This document shows, piece by piece, positions 48,601 through 62,747 of a stretch of 64,000 nucleotides of DNA. The notes beneath the pieces are model-generated. The model worked only from the letters and a program-made list of their open reading frames with translations, was not told where the DNA came from and did not search any database. The stretch is from Apostichopus japonicus (Eukaryota > Echinodermata > Holothuroidea > Aspidochirotida > Stichopodidae). The stretch covers positions 4,217,501 through 4,281,500 of the forward strand of contig NC_092573.1 in the NCBI RefSeq assembly GCF_037975245.1, in the 5' to 3' direction. The translations under genes and the position numbers were made by a program. Numbering within the stretch: position 1 is the stretch's first letter; every line of letters begins with the position of its first letter.

Positions 48601-51600
48601 GTTATCGAAGATATACACATCTGAATTACACTCGAGTGTCCGTTCAGTCATGTCCCACGAAATGACGACAGCATCCGCCACCGTGCCAAACAAATTCTTT
48701 CCCCCCCCCCACTCTTTTCGTAAAATTTGAAAATGCTAAAAATTTCTGATTGGTGAGAGTCCCAGCTGGTTGAACGAAGGTCACCTCAGGTCATAGCCAG
48801 AAAAAAAGTAAAACCAACAGCTATAGCAAAAGCAAATCAAATTTTGATAAAAGGAGCATGGGATAATTCATAGCCACATGATGAATGTATACGGCCCTAG
48901 GGCTACGTCACCTCATGCAAGCGCGGGGTTCATTTCCAAAACAGTTTTTCTTTAGCTTCTTATGATAGGTTAAGAGGCGGGCAAAAATTTTCTCCCTCAT
49001 GTTGGCAAGGTAATCGATTATGTATCCTCCAGCAGTGGTTGCCATGGCGATAATTACGGCTTTGAAAGGAAAGCACAGCTTAAGCCATGTTGTTCCGAGG
49101 GTTCAAAGAGTTTGTTTGCCTTTGTGCAGTTCCTTTTGATAGGATGTTTAAATTTCAGGGTTTTCATCACTCAGACAGAAGCTTTTGGGCAATTTTTATC
49201 GTTCAATGAGCAATATAAAAGTGATGAATGAATCTCGCGACTGGGATTCGCAGAGGATAAGGAATACAAAGGAGTAAGGATTAAGGCAAAGGGAAGACTG
49301 AAATGGATGGTGACAATGACCAGTTTAGATCGACTCTCTGAAACAAGTATTTATGAAGATATCAACTGATCATATCAGCCGAAAAAATGAACAATTCAAA
49401 ATGGTGACAGTCGATGAGGAATGTCTCTATTCGGATCATTTGGGATTAATACAGAGTGAGGTAATATTTATGAGGAAGGAATGAAGGGGAAAGAAAATAG
49501 TCTTATGCTGCAGCAGCAGGTAACATGTGAGAAAAAGGGCATTTGCTCTGAATGCTGAGGAAACAATTGAAAATGAATGCAAAACAGGAAGAAGTTTTAA
49601 AAGTTTGACGAATACAAAATTTAAAAAAACAAATTAACGTGATGTTTCTTGCCTTAAAAAGAGTATTTAGGCTTTGCTCTAATATTTATGGACTTTCACT
49701 GCAGTTCAAATAGCATATAGCCAAGTGTGGGGGAGAACAGGTTGGGTGTTCAACTTTAGTACCTATGAAAACACAAGGAAACTACAACAAACTAAAAAGT
49801 TAAAAATATCAGAGGAACAAAGGAAGAAATGAAAAAATGTGAGTAAAAATTTAATGACGTTGAAGGAAAATTAATTTCCAATATTAAGCAAAATCATTCA
49901 TGGAGCAAACTTAATAGGCCATTCATACAAAAAAAAAATGCCCAATTATTTAATCTCCCTATGAAATCTATGAAAATGTTGAAAATAAAACACCTGCATT
50001 TTCCTTATTGTTGAAAGTCATATCCAGTCATTCAAGTTATGAATTTTTAATTATTGGATCAGGAGATTGTACAGCCTACATTTTCATTTATCAAACAACT
50101 CAACCCTATTTGGCAGTCTAGATACCTCATGATTCAATTCTTAATGTTTTGTTACCAGGACACTTTTCATATCAGTATTAACCATCCATGTAAGATGTGA
50201 ATTGAAAATTTGAAAATTTAAACTTCACTTATTACATGAAGAAAATTTTGTGAAGCTCATATATGCTACTTTGTTATGGGAGTTTGGTAAAACAAACATA
50301 AATGCATCAATAAATTTATCAAATTAAATCAAATCAAATTCAAATCAAAAACTCAACTCAAGTGACTGCTTTAAGATCTTCATTGGAAAACATTGGTCCA
50401 ATCAGATGCTAAGAAATAAGAAACTCACATCCAATCAGATCTCTTCCTTTGGTGTATGATACTGTTCAATACAAAGACTCGAAAAGTAAGTTGAAACAAT
50501 GGATAATTTACATCCAATGGGAAATAACTTTATAGTGAGGATTGCAAGCTGCTTTCACCTAGATGTAGAAAAAGAAACATTTTGGCACTAATTTATTATA
50601 CTTGTATTAGACTCCTGCTTTTGCAGCGAAGGAGGGGGTAGGGGGGGGGGACCGGAAGAGGGATAGTTATAGGGGCATTCTACTATCATTATCTTCATTG
50701 GTTTTAACTTAAAGGAGTATACCAGACATTTGCACTTTTTAAAGGCAAACATCTTACAAATCACAAAATGATAGAATATCCCCTGGCCTGAATACCCCCC
50801 AAAAGGCAAATGCCCCCCCTCCCTCAAGCAAAAATTCTGCCCCTCCAAATTAACAAAAATTCTGTCCCTCAAAATTTGGCAATTGTGGCTATCACATATC
50901 AATCACCTGATAGGACATGGTGTTGTTGTAGTTTTGTCAGATATCATATTAATTTTTTTTTTTTTTTTTTTTTTCCATTTGATATGTGGGTCAGTTCCTA
51001 GAAATTGAAGGGAAGGGTGAATGTTCATACTCTAATGTCACCAAATTGTACTCATTTATTACAGAACTTTTAGCTGGGTACAACAACCTTACCACATAGG
51101 ACTCTTATCAATTATCCCTCACAGTGAATGTTAACATTTTGCTGTGTTTACAAACTGTACACAGGTCAACAAATGGACACAGTTTGCTGTTCAAATGACA
51201 GGTGTAAAAATTAAATCATGAAGTGCATAGCATGATCTTGTTTATTTCATGGGGGAGAAAATAGCTTTCATCATCTAGGTCTACTGCAGTCCAATTCAGT
51301 TCAAATTTTATCGTATGTGACCGGAGGACTTTATATACAAGGATCACATGAGGAGAACAGAGAGGACTGTCCAATATGACATGGTAGAGTAATCGTGTGC
51401 CTAGTTTTGTACAAGGGTTCACATTTCAACAAATAGATATAGCCTACTTTGAATTTTAATACCTCCAGGCTCTCACTGCTACAAAAGGTACAGAGTCCTT
51501 GGTAAATCCTACAATACAGAGTCCAACACAGGTTTGTGATGTGGGGGTAGGAGGGAATGTTTAGTGATGTAAATTGAACAAGCTTCCTGTAATACATTAA

Positions 51601-54399
51601 CACATAAACTGGAAGCATAATTTTTTGAGCAGAAAAAACATCAAAGATTTGCCCAATTTATATGATTCCACTTTGATATTTTCAAAGACTAAGCCAAACT
51701 TTGTCTGTCCAGTATGACTTACAGCCTATTGCAAAACTTGTTATCAACTTCAAAGAAAGAACAAGGAAAATACATTGTTAACTTCTTACATGTACTAGGA
51801 GACTATGTCACTGTGTGTCACATGATGGTTTAACAGCCAACCAGAATCTCTCATTTGCTTGTTATTCTTTCTCATCCTGATCTGTATATTAGAGAGCCCA
51901 GCATGTTAATTGGGAGTAGGGGAGGGGGAGGTGGAGGGGAGAGGAGGGGAAGGGTTTTTCCTTTTCTTCTGTACATGCTGTGATCAATATGGTGAAGACT
52001 GGCTCTTTATCTTTATCAAAGAAACTACTGCAGCTGGCATCAAGCTAGACTTTAAGAACGAGTACAACAGCATTTTGAGTACAACAGTATGAGTACCAGT
52101 TCTAGTAGAATATTCCCCTCGGTATGAGTACCAGTGAAATGCTAAATAGTACAAGTACAAGTACTCGATCTGGCAGTAGTGTCTAATTTACTCAATTTTA
52201 CCTAAAGTCCAGAGTAAGAGTACAAACCTGAGTACAAATTCATGAAGCAAGTACCAAGTACAGGCAATTATGTATTAATGGAATGACAAGTATGATCACA
52301 GAATCATAACATCGTTGGTCATCGACTAGATGCATTTAAACCCCATAAATTAAATTTTCAGTACATGGCATCTTGTACAAAACATGGAGATTTGTATAAC
52401 GAATATGAATTTGTACTAATATCATGGAATCCATGAACTTAATTCTCTCATTCCAAGTTGAAGAAAACCAAGCCACCTTGGGAATGTCTTAAATTTACTG
52501 AGTGACAATCAAGACATTAAATTAACTCTGTAGAGCATGATTAAAGGTATAGAGTATATGTAATAACAGCGCTTGTTGTGGGAATAATTATTGCAATTTT
52601 ATTAGAATCTATACCAAGAATTTAAATCTAAAATTTGATTTCAATCGATAAAACTAAGACGACCACCGGTCCCAAATGTCCTCATCAAAAGGGTGACTGG
52701 TTTAAGAAATTACTGATTCTCTCCATTTGATTCTAAAAGTTACTGTCAACACAGGCACATTTTCATACAGTAAGTAGCCAGCTACAATCGTCAGATACAC
52801 AAAGCAAATCAGAATTTTTGTTAATACAAATGAAATCGAACTACTCTGTACAGAGATTATAAAAAAAAAAAAAAGTTTCCTCAAATTATTAGCCTCACAA
52901 GCGCCTTGAAATAACTACTAATGGAACTGCACGAAAGAAAGTAACTTAATACACTTTGATAAATACTGAAGTGGAATATGACAGTGAGGGCACTAGTCAC
53001 ATTTGAAGGACTCAATCATCCAGAGTCTATATATATACCAAGCCTGCTACTTCTCAAAAGACACCACCTGACATATGTTACTACCAGCATGGGCCAGAGT
53101 CTGATAAACCTTAAGCAACCAAATCCATCATACATAATGACAATTTCCCTTGTGTGGGAGGTCAAGGGGTTTTACATGTCATTGACAAGGGTCAATAGAT
53201 GTGGTTAAGCCTTGATGGAGGCTTAGTTCATGACTGTCCCATCACTAATGTCACAACTTAATTGTGGTGACATCACTAGCACAGTAGGATATGTTAGAAA
53301 TGACCCCATAGTAAAAAAAAAAAAAATAGAGTTTTTATCATAAATCAGGGAGGGACCTTGACTCTCAGGTACTATGGCAGAATGAAAATAAATATTTACT
53401 CAGTCGGCTACTACTACCACAGGTCAACATAGAATAATATACAGTGATAATATCCATGGTGAGATAACTGAGAGACTGTGTGCAGATTAAGCAGGGAGAA
53501 ATATTAAGTAACACTTGCATTGAAGTAAACAAACAACAAATGCAAGGTAGACACTGCCAATTTGTTTTGAATATAACAAGCTAAATTTCTCAAAAACTTG
53601 GAAACTTAAAAAAAGTATCTAAAAGCCACAAAACAGGATGGAATAAGATGATAATTATCTTTAAAACAAAAGATTCTTAGACACTGGAGTAAAGAGGGCG
53701 CTACTTATGACTTACAAAAGTGCCCTCATTTTGTTATTGTTGTTGTTATTGTTGTTGATATGGTACAATATTGCAGTTTACTTTCTTTTCTCTGAAACAA
53801 GGATTTTAAACACTGTATCCAAGTTTGTTACAATCTTAAATGAGATTTAATTGAGTGTACCCCTTTTTATAAGTTTTGGTGAGGGAAAATACTTCTGTTT
53901 GTTACATCTAGTCACATGTTACACAAATAAAAGATTTGTTACATGTGGCCAAGGATCATTTGATAACCACTGTGCATCTCCAATGACATGAATAATGCAA
54001 CACAAACATTGCCGCACTCTCAGGTATTGAAACATTTCAACACATAAAAGCAATCAGTTTGGGAAAATCTTACAGTATCTCATTTGGATCACAAAATGTA
54101 GGAAATCTTAATTTAATCTAAAACAGATGTTTTCCATTTGAAGATTGTTTATTCAAAATTTGTCCTCGTAACTTTTAACGGCCCCAGTGACTTATTCAAT
54201 TTGGTAATGTTATCGCTTAGGGAGAACTCATTGGAAAGGAATTTAAGGATTAATATTGGAACGACTATAATTCCCAAAATAATTTAACAGTTTACTGAGC
54301 CTGATTCATGAAGCAAGATGATTTAATTCACAAATGGGCTACAGCATGGTCACAAACACCTATAAAAGCTGGTATAAGCATATAGATGTATGAGTCAAG
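45621..54399. other. Long stretch without a recognised gene
   Basis: It holds poly-G or poly-C runs (46755-46777, 47271-47280, 47672-47685, 50634-50650, 50813-50822), a T run at 50954-50975 and a CpG-richer patch near 48890-49060. Short open frames (47655-47927, 48527-48730, 51331-51618, 52978-53208) carry no signature. Confidence 0.4.
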
Positions 54400-54830
54400 C
54401 AATGGTTCAAAGAACATTCAAACCAGCACCAGCACAAATACCTGTGAGTCCAGCACCGGTAGAAACACCTGTGAGTCCAGAATTAGCAAAACCTGTGAGT
54501 TCAGCACCAGCACAATTATCTATGAAGTCAGAACCATCACAAACACCTGAGTCCAGCATCAGCACAAACACCTATGAAGCCAGAACGAGCACAAACACCT
54601 CTGAGTCCAGCACCAGTATTAACACTTATGAGTCCAGAACCAGCACAAACACCTCTGAGTCCAGCACCAGCACAAACACCTATGAAGCCAGAACCAGCAC
54701 AAACACCTCTGAGTCCAGCACCAGTATTAACACCTATGAGTCCAGCACCAGTATTAACACCTATGAAGCCAGCACCAGTACAAACACGTGTGAGTCCAGC
54801 ACTGGTATTAACACCTGTGTTCATATTTGT
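54400..54830 (+). repeat. 27-bp minisatellite with open frames
   Basis: About sixteen units combine ACCAGCACAAACACC or ACCAGTATTAACACC with TATGAGTCCAGC or TATGAAGCCAGA. The 27-base unit keeps several frames open on both strands; one plus frame repeats SPAPVLTPM. The repeat has an ATG nearby but no promoter, splice or conserved flank to support translation, so I treat it as a minisatellite. Confidence 0.9.
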
Positions 54831-57759
54831 TTGTTTAATACGAATTAGTGATGTTTTTATAGCCACTGTATTTTATTACAGTAGCATTGTTTTCATTAAA
54901 GAAAAAAAAACAACAGTTTGGGGACATGATGCAACTTTTACTTTAAAGCTGGAAAATTTTCCTTTGAGTCCGAGCCAAACCCAGTTATCATGTACTTGCT
55001 TGATACGTTTAAAGGATATAGAGCTAGCATAGGAATGACTTACATGGTTTAACGTTAAATCACAACTGATCTCCCAGTATCATAAAATAGTGATTTGTAT
55101 ATACATGTCCCTTAGTCGTACTCATGCTGTACAAACTCACTTCACAAGTCTGGCTTCCTGAATTCTGAGCTGTTAGTCAACATACTGTACTAGAGGAACT
55201 CTTGAAACTCACTAATTCCTAAAGATACAATCCTATACTCATGTTGGTAAAGGTTCTGTTACGAACACTCTTAATCATAAACAAGAGATTTGTGTATTAT
55301 GTTCTGTTTATTTACCCCAAATTGCATTCACAGTACCAGTTTGATTCCTAATTGAGTGCTAACTCTTGAAATTTAGTAAAAATTCCTAAAATTTCATAAA
55401 CCATACGTACTCATATCGGATACTGTATGTGTTGCCTCCCATTCAAAACAATTTATACAGAGACTTATGTACATGTTTTGGTTGTAATTGTGCCCCTGAA
55501 CTAACTATATTATCTCTTCTCTAAACATTTCCTTTGAAACAAAGAAAGACGACTAAAACTAATTAAAAATTCCAACCTACTATATAAGTCTGCAGGATCC
55601 ATATAGATCACCAAACTAATCTCATATAAAAAGAGAAGATCTACAGAAAAGTCATTTTGCCAAAAGTCCCAAAACATTTCGGAAATTATCTGAAAATGTT
55701 ATCCTTAAAAAGTTTCGAGACCTTCGACTGTCACACAGAGAAACCTCAGTGTCTCTAATTGTGTCAGTTAGAATAGCGGTTGAACCAAGATGCTGCCAGG
55801 AACCTGCTGGTGATATCTCTGTATGTCTGTGGGGAGTAGGAAAACTACAGAGCACACCTGTTTTGCCCCCAGGGTGTGACCTTCACTGCAGCAACCAATT
55901 TTTGTCAAGTTCTCTACTATCAACACCGGGGTCTTATGTAAACCTTCAATAAGTTCTCTAAATGGTACACCCATATGGGAAAATATATTATATGGATTGT
56001 CTCATGCAATTCTAAGCCAGTAAAATATGATGGAATGACAACCGAATACACTGAATGGCTAAATATAGACTTACAGCAGTCTTTTCAAAAGGAAAAAAAA
56101 ATGATTATATTATATATATATATGTGTTTTTTTTTATGTGGCTGAAGAAAAGAAAAGAGCAAACTTAAAAGAAAAGAAAAATTAACAGACAAGCCTGAAA
56201 TGAAAGGAAACTGAACATTCCGTGGGCTAGATTATGATTGGCAGTATTAAGAATAATAACAAGCCTGAGAAAATGTAAGAAAACCCAAAAGGGCTAGCTA
56301 TATATATATATATATATGAATGAATGAGAATACACAATAGTTGAATGGTGCATAACATATATGTACATGTATATTAAGCATATATGCTGTAATCAATAGT
56401 GTATTAAGAAATGTATTAAAACATCTTTGTGACAATATTTGAGAGCAACAGGAACAGAAAGGGGAAAAAATGGAATGGATGGATGGATGGATTAATCAAG
56501 AGAGATTTTAACTATCGATCAATTCAGAGAGACAATGAGAAGTAACATACTAGGAAGGTATATTTTAATGTGTCTACGTATAATATTACCATCTTATGGT
56601 TGTCATGGGGTTGGTTGTGTTGTCATCTTTACATATTCATTAGATATGGGCAAGGAACTCGATTCTGAGTCATAGCAATAACTCTTGCTCATTTTGGGGT
56701 CTAGACCTTTTTAAAATTTCCTCTCCCAGTCATCACTTCATAGTAATGCCCTTAAAGCCACCGTGTGCATCATTATACAGATATTCTTATATTTTTTATT
56801 TTTTTATTCTTATATGAAACCGATTCATCATACATTCAAATCTAACAGTTTGACAATACAACTCATTCCCAATTATCATAATTTTGCATCGAGTGAGAAT
56901 GTGAAAATACTCTGCTAAATCACATCCATCGAAAGACTAACTTCCCACCCCCACTCCCTCCCCACCCCTTCCCTCACCACCTATCCTTCTTAGCATAAAC
57001 ATCTCATTTGGTTCCCTCAGTTCTTCCCTCCATTCTCCGTTCAAGCCAACAAAGATAAAGATCTCAAGTGATATCTCTGCACAGTACACAATTAGACACT
57101 TTGGGTCATACAATTAGGAGTCAGCTTGACCGTAGATGACTGGTCAAGAGTTGGTGGTCAGTGTCCAAGTTTACCAGGTCACACACACGGTAGAAAGTGT
57201 GCAAATGTTGTGAAGAGACAGGTAAGTGAGGAGGCGATTAAATCTTGTTTTACACTTTGGGAGCATTTGTCCACCGTTCTCTGCGTGAGCAATTTTTAAC
57301 GAAATGCAAATTCTGTAAATGAGCTTTACCACTAAACAAACTCTTGGCGAGGCGGAATATTGCAAATGTTCGCATCGGCAGAAAACATAACCCCATCTCA
57401 CGTTTTGTAACATTAACACAAACAGAGTTAAGAATGTGCAAGGGGGCTGTAAGTTGCAATCACTCCGTGGAAATGTTTACTTAGAGCTCTACAGCTCTTA
57501 CTTTAGTCATCTTTACTGGCTTCCATCAACAGAGACTCTCAAGTTCTGTAGGAAATTCTCCAAACAGCAAACACCGTATAATCGGGAATGTTATCTTGTG
57601 CAAGGCAAAACTTTTATTAAAACATTGATGACGCTATTTAATATAGATTTGCCTCGGGGTGATATGACTATGCATCTATAGAGGACAACTTTCATGAGGG
57701 GAAAAAATATATATGTATACATATAATATCATGAAAAAAAAACACAGAAAAGCTCTTAC
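54831..57759. other. Mostly no gene; one multi-frame open block at 55620-55952
   Basis: At 55620-55952 the plus strand is open for 111 codons (for example KKFRDLRLSHRETSVSLIV and GDISVCLWGVGKL), and the minus strand is open over 55652-55974 as well. Either could be an exon or an old element; no family fits. Elsewhere are TA runs (56106-56122, 56300-56317) and a GGAT run (56475-56491). Confidence 0.3.
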
Positions 57760-57834
57760 CTCACGAAGTAACAACAGAACATTATAAACATTATCCCAGC
57801 CAGCTCGGTCCCAGGACATAAATGAACTAAACAT
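57760..57834 (-). CDS. Candidate minus-strand exon, possibly initial
   Basis: On the minus strand an ATG at 57834 (second ATG at 57819) opens a frame reading MFSSFMSWDRAGWDNVYNVL and then LLLRE, ending on a codon boundary at a consensus gtaaga donor (plus 57754-57759). An initial coding exon is the simplest reading. A weaker internal acceptor (catgtttag) would make it an internal exon entering in phase 2. The family is not recognised. It lies downstream of 59381-59630 and 62685-62747 on the same strand; if those belong to the same gene it must be internal. Confidence 0.35.
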
Positions 57835-58678
57835 GTATTGAATTTACGGACCACAAATCATGCAAATGAAATTAATTAGAAAAGCACACTTCCTTTCTGG
57901 TCCATAAATAAAGCATTTGTATGACAACCAAAGTTATGATTTTAAAAATGGCACATGTCACCCATGTGACAAAAGAAACCTTGAAAATTACCATGTAGCC
58001 ATGGCGTATCATATATCATACCCAGTCATTAAAATTTTGGCAAATCAGAAAAATGAAACATTTGGAACGATATCAGTCAGATACACATTTCACTGCTAGG
58101 CCTACATGAAGAAGTCCAGGCTTAACAGGGAGAAAAAAAGTCTGGGTAGTTAGAAGAAAGAAATCACTGTTACAAAAAAAAAGAGAAGAAATGTATGGAA
58201 AAAAAAGAGTAGAGCTCTGGTATCATAAAAATTTAAAAAAAACCAACAAATCAAAGAATTGATGGGTGTTTTTAGGACATAAATGACAATATTAGTAGTT
58301 ATGATGCATTTCATGTACTTCTGCTTCAAGGAATTTACAAGATCTACATTTGTAGATATATCTAAAGGATAATTTCTTCATTTACCATTTTCTTTTGAAA
58401 TTAATATGTCCAGATGTCTGGATTTCTGTTGCATATCGCCTATAGCAATATGAATATTGGTGACTAGAGTGCATGTATAACTTTCATAGGGATACTGAAC
58501 AAACGTGATTTATTCATTAAAGTTTTGATCTGCTCTGTACGGTATGGTTCGCTATTATAGTACCATAAGCTTTGACATTAAGTTTCCCTCTTGTCTCTAT
58601 AACTGTGTTGCTACACAAGACAGTGATACGTTTATCCTTATCTAGCATTTGCTATTTGACACTGCTTTCAATCGATGT
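57835..58678. other. No recognised gene
   Basis: AT-rich with A-rich patches at 58120-58250. The plus-strand frame at 57917-58099 has no motif or splice support. Confidence 0.4.
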
Positions 58679-59195
58679 AGGGGTGGGGAGGTAAGGATCG
58701 ATGGGAGGGGGAGGTATGGATCCTTGCAGGGGTGGGGAGGAAAGGATCCATGCAGGGGTGAGGTCAGGATCCATGCAGGAGTGGGTAGCTAAGGATTGAT
58801 GGGAGGGGAGGTATGGATCCTTGCAGGGTTGGGGAGGAAAGGATGCATGCAGGGGTAGAAGGTAAAGACCCATGCTGAGGGATGGGGAGATACGGACCGA
58901 AGCAAGGGTGGGGAGGTAAGGATCGATGGGAGGGGAGGTAAGGATCCATGCAGGGGTGGAAGGTAAGGATCCATGCAGGGGTGGAAGGTAAGGACCCATG
59001 CTGAGGGATGGGGAGATACGGATCGATGCAAGGGTGGGGAGGTAAGGATCGATGAGGAGGGGAGGTATGGATCCATGTAGGGGTGGGAAGGTAAGGATCC
59101 ATGCAGGGGTAGAGGGTAAGGACCTATGCTGAGGGATGGGGAGATACGGATCGATGCAAGGGTGGGGAGGTAAGGATCGATGAGGAGGGGAGGAT
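58679..59195 (+). repeat. G-rich minisatellite, units of 25-28 bp
   Basis: Units contain AAGGATCCATGCAGGGGTGG, GGATCGATGGGAGGGGAGG and GACCCATGCTGAGGGATGGG in a repeating order, giving a higher-order block of roughly 140-170 bases. Minus-strand open frames over it are proline/leucine/histidine repeats and not genes. Confidence 0.95.
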
Positions 59196-59380
59196 AGATT
59201 TTATTAAGTTTGAGTATGGAGAAAATATGACACACTTTGGGGATCCAGAGATGGACACATGGCTTAAATATCTCAGAAGTCAAGGCCTTTGCATTGGACT
59301 AGATGAATTAAAGCATCCTCAAATTTGCTATTTTTAATAATAGAGTAAGACACCAGAGAGAGACAACCTTAAATTCATAC

Positions 59381-59630
59381 TAGTTCGTTGAGGTTAAAAC
59401 TTAAAAGTATAAGATATAAAAGTTTTTTGCGATAATGTTTCCCTAAAAATGTCTCCAACATGTAGCGGCTTAAAATTGTGGCAATTTTAATTGCCATCAA
59501 AGTGGTCTCCGATAGAGAGAGGTTTGTTGGTAACTGCATTGACAGTTGTCCCAACATTACAATCAGAGTATTTCGATGTGTGTAGCTATGTATCTGATTG
59601 ACAGCAACCAGCTTCAGTAGGACAACCAAG
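59381..59630 (-). CDS. Candidate minus-strand exon, family unknown
   Basis: After a pyrimidine-rich acceptor (ttggttgttatcag, ag read from 59631-59632), the minus strand encodes 83 residues without a stop and reaches a gtatga donor (plus 59375-59380) on a codon boundary. It enters in phase 2. The middle reads NTLIVMLGQLSMQLPTNLSL and then SETTLMAIKIATILSRYMLE, an amphipathic, helix-rich composition of the kind seen in alpha-helical repeat proteins. That structural reading is inference. AT-richness of the last third suggests that the true exon might end earlier. Confidence 0.35.
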
Positions 59631-59639
59631 CTGATAACA

Positions 59640-62600
59640 ACCAACAGTCCAAAAGAAAAAGAAAAAAACCCAAAACACATGTTTTCAAACATATCAACCA
59701 AACAAGCAAAATCTGCTGTCTGTCAATCCCCACCCCCCCCCAAAAAAATAAATAAAAAAAATTCCTTTGATATTTTATTATGAAAATAACCTTGATCTAC
59801 ACAGGTAATCAGATCTACACAATGGAAGACCTGGCTGTCCTGTTACCTTACTACTTAAGACCCCCTTTGCAATAAAAGAGAATAAAAGAGAGAAAATAAC
59901 AATGGTCTGAATACAACCAAAGATGTCAAACTGTGTAGGTTAAATAGCTGCTCAGGGCTTAGAATTGAGCAAACTTATTGGTACGATGTAAGTGGACTTT
60001 GCTATGAATAAGTCAAATCTGACACAAATATACTTTGAATACAATAAAATCAATGACAACATGGACCACATCGCTTATCATTTCTCTGCACTATATGCAT
60101 ACATGTACCTAACTGATGAGAGAGAGATAATTTCAAAGAAAATCTTGCCGGATTCCTGATTTTTTTTCTTTAACTATTATTCATCCCCTTGCAATGCACC
60201 GAAACGATGATATTTTTTACTTCTGATACGGTCTAAGAATTGAGTTTAATTTTTTTAACTAGATAATTAATTTCCTATGTGTCCAGTGTGTGTCAAAAAC
60301 AATTCCTTTTGAGCATAATTAGGAAAAAAGGAATATTTTCTGAATTATAACAAATTACAATAATATGATAACAGTCAGGAGCTGAATGGCCGACCGGTCT
60401 ACCAGCTTGGACATGGAGCACCACTGAGTTGAAGCTGCTGAACCCCCCCAATTACCCCCCCCAATTTCCTCTTCAGGTCATGGAAAATGCTAACTTTTGT
60501 CTGCAGAACATAATGCACCACATATGAGCTAAATAGTAGTTTGGTTTATGCCCAGTCCCCCCTCCCCCCCCCCCCATGCCTGATAACAGTAATCAGTGCA
60601 TGGAGTTGAAATATTCCAGAGCAAAACTCAATTTACACAGATTTTAAAGACATCGACATACACCATCAGCCAATAAGTGACAAGAAAAGAGGATATTATT
60701 AAAGACACATTTCGAAATGTGAAAAAAAAATTGTTGTTAGGATATGACATCAGTATCATAATTTCATACAAATCCTATAATATATTCAACTGCTGTCTAT
60801 TTGGTGGCACTACTTGCAAAACCTGAATCTCAAAAGTTCTTGCATAAATATCAGTTTTAACAAACACGGACCTGTGTATTTGTCTTTCTCAAAGTTGCAT
60901 AAAAGTCAACCTCTCGTGAACTCAACCTTCTTCTATCACAGTACTTTTATCTATGCTATAATAAAATATTTTTTCAACTTTTCCAAGGGATTATTTGATG
61001 TTTTGTTTTCTAAAAGGCAAAGAGATGATACCTAAAGGGAAAAATCATTAAAGCAAAACCTTGGGATCCCTTTTAAGTTTTTGAGATGAATCCTCCCACT
61101 TATCGTTAATCTCCATCAAATCTTTTATAAGTACATTAACGTCTCAATCATGAGCAGTCAGCTAGGCCATGATTGGTTTTTTCCAGTCAAGATAAATACT
61201 TTATTATATCACAAAAATATATAGATATATATATCATAAACATTTAAAGAGAAAGAAGAAAAAGGGAATAAAACCAAGAAACTTTCAAAGTATGAACTGA
61301 AAGCTAGAGAATATGTAAAGTAAATTTCTCATGAGTAACATGTCTACGAAGATGTCGTAAATTTACAAGCAGCATCGTCTCAACCTGTAGCAGGTATGCA
61401 AACCTGTTATGTAGTATTCAAAGGTAGCACTATAGTTTTATATATATTTATTTCCATATTTTTGAAGGAGAGTGGTAAAGAGAGGACATGAAGGGTGAGA
61501 ATAACGTACAATAATCCAGGGTAGATTGGGGAATCCTCTTCAGGGCAGGGAAGAGCAGAGGATTGGAGGGAAAGTGGGAGGGTGGGGAGGATGCACTAGG
61601 CTAAGAAATTAAGACAGGTTATAGGGCAATTAAGACTGGGCAGGACATAGGTTAACCCTCCGCCCGCCCCCCCCCCCTCCCACTCCTCCTCCCGTCCCTT
61701 CATTCATGGTACACACGATATTTATACAGATATAGATTCACATATGATGATACTGAAAAAGGATAAATGTTTCACAAAGTTCTGCCTCTTCTTTTCCCTC
61801 TCTCTATCTCATATGCTCTGTCATTTTCTCTCAATTTATTCTGCAAAAGATTTATTTGTGTCACTATGGTTATGACAGAAGTGTTCCAATGATGGAAGTC
61901 TGTTAACTTAAGCTTGGAAAACTTTCACCTGGGGCTATACAGCCTCAAAACAGATCAAACAAAAGGTTATGAGGTCAACCGAGAATGACCACTAGGGAAT
62001 CATCAAAACAAACACCAGTTAGTTTTCCAATTGACCCTATTTTTCAGGACAAGGTCTCCATACCAGCCAGTTGAATAAAATTACCCCCTTAGGATGCCAG
62101 TAGGACTATAATATATATACACCCACTAAACAGCTATGGAAGTGCCTTCATTAGGACCTGAACCCAAGCTAGGAATAGAGAAAAACTCCTTGGGACCAGT
62201 TAAGCATCCATACCTCACATCTACCATAAAGTTTGGCTGCATTTCATAAGAGCATTCGGTAAAAGAGCATCAAAAAGTACAATTTTGCAAAAGCTGTTAA
62301 TCTGAGTAAAATAAAACGTTTAGGTAAAATGCTAAAAAATACAAATGAATTACATGTTTATACTGAAGATGATTTTACTTATACCATGTATAGATTATTC
62401 ATGTATGTAAATTATTTAATACTTGAATCATTTTTTTTTTTCTATTTAATGTGATACAAAAATGCTGTGTGTGTGGCTAATGTAGGCATATGGTCTGGAT
62501 GGCAACACGTATTCCCCTTTTCCCATGCTTACTCTGGATATGTGCGTGTGTGTCTGTATGTGACTATTTATGCTCATCTTAATTAATACAATTTATAAAC

Positions 62601-62684
62601 CATCTTCATGCAGATTCTTACAATATGCCCCGACAGAATCCAGGTATGTCGTAAATCATAATACTACGTTATTTAGTGACTCAC
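59640..62684. other. No recognised gene
   Basis: It contains C runs at 59731-59741, 60443-60462, 60557-60576 and 61661-61679. At 60386-60425 is a short A-box-like string but no B box. The frame at 60814-61035 is AT-driven. Confidence 0.4.
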
Positions 62685-62747
62685 CAAATAAAATTTTAGC
62701 AAGCCCTTCATATTCATGAATGACTGGATTCTTATTCATCAATGAAG
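62685..62747 (-). CDS. Candidate short minus-strand exon
   Basis: This 63-base block has the best paired splice sites outside the RCC1 exons: acceptor ttaatttcttttttag (ag from 62748-62749) and donor gtgagt (62679-62684). It enters and leaves in phase 1 and encodes SLMNKNPVIHEYEGLAKILF, a plausible soluble-protein segment. Being a multiple of three with equal phases, it could be an alternatively skipped exon. No family is recognised from 21 residues. Confidence 0.4.

Noticed and set aside
48527-48730. Plus-strand frame following a cttcttttcag acceptor
   Set aside because: No donor or stop context suits an exon, and the frame runs into a poly-C tract.
54390-55032. Proline/serine/threonine repeat frames of up to 152 codons
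   Set aside because: They are 27-base minisatellite translations with equally long frames on both strands and no regulatory or splice support.
58652-59283. Three overlapping minus-strand frames of 112-164 codons
   Set aside because: All translate the G-rich minisatellite at 58679-59195.
60386-60425. A-box-like string suggesting a third SINE
   Set aside because: No B box follows at the expected distance.
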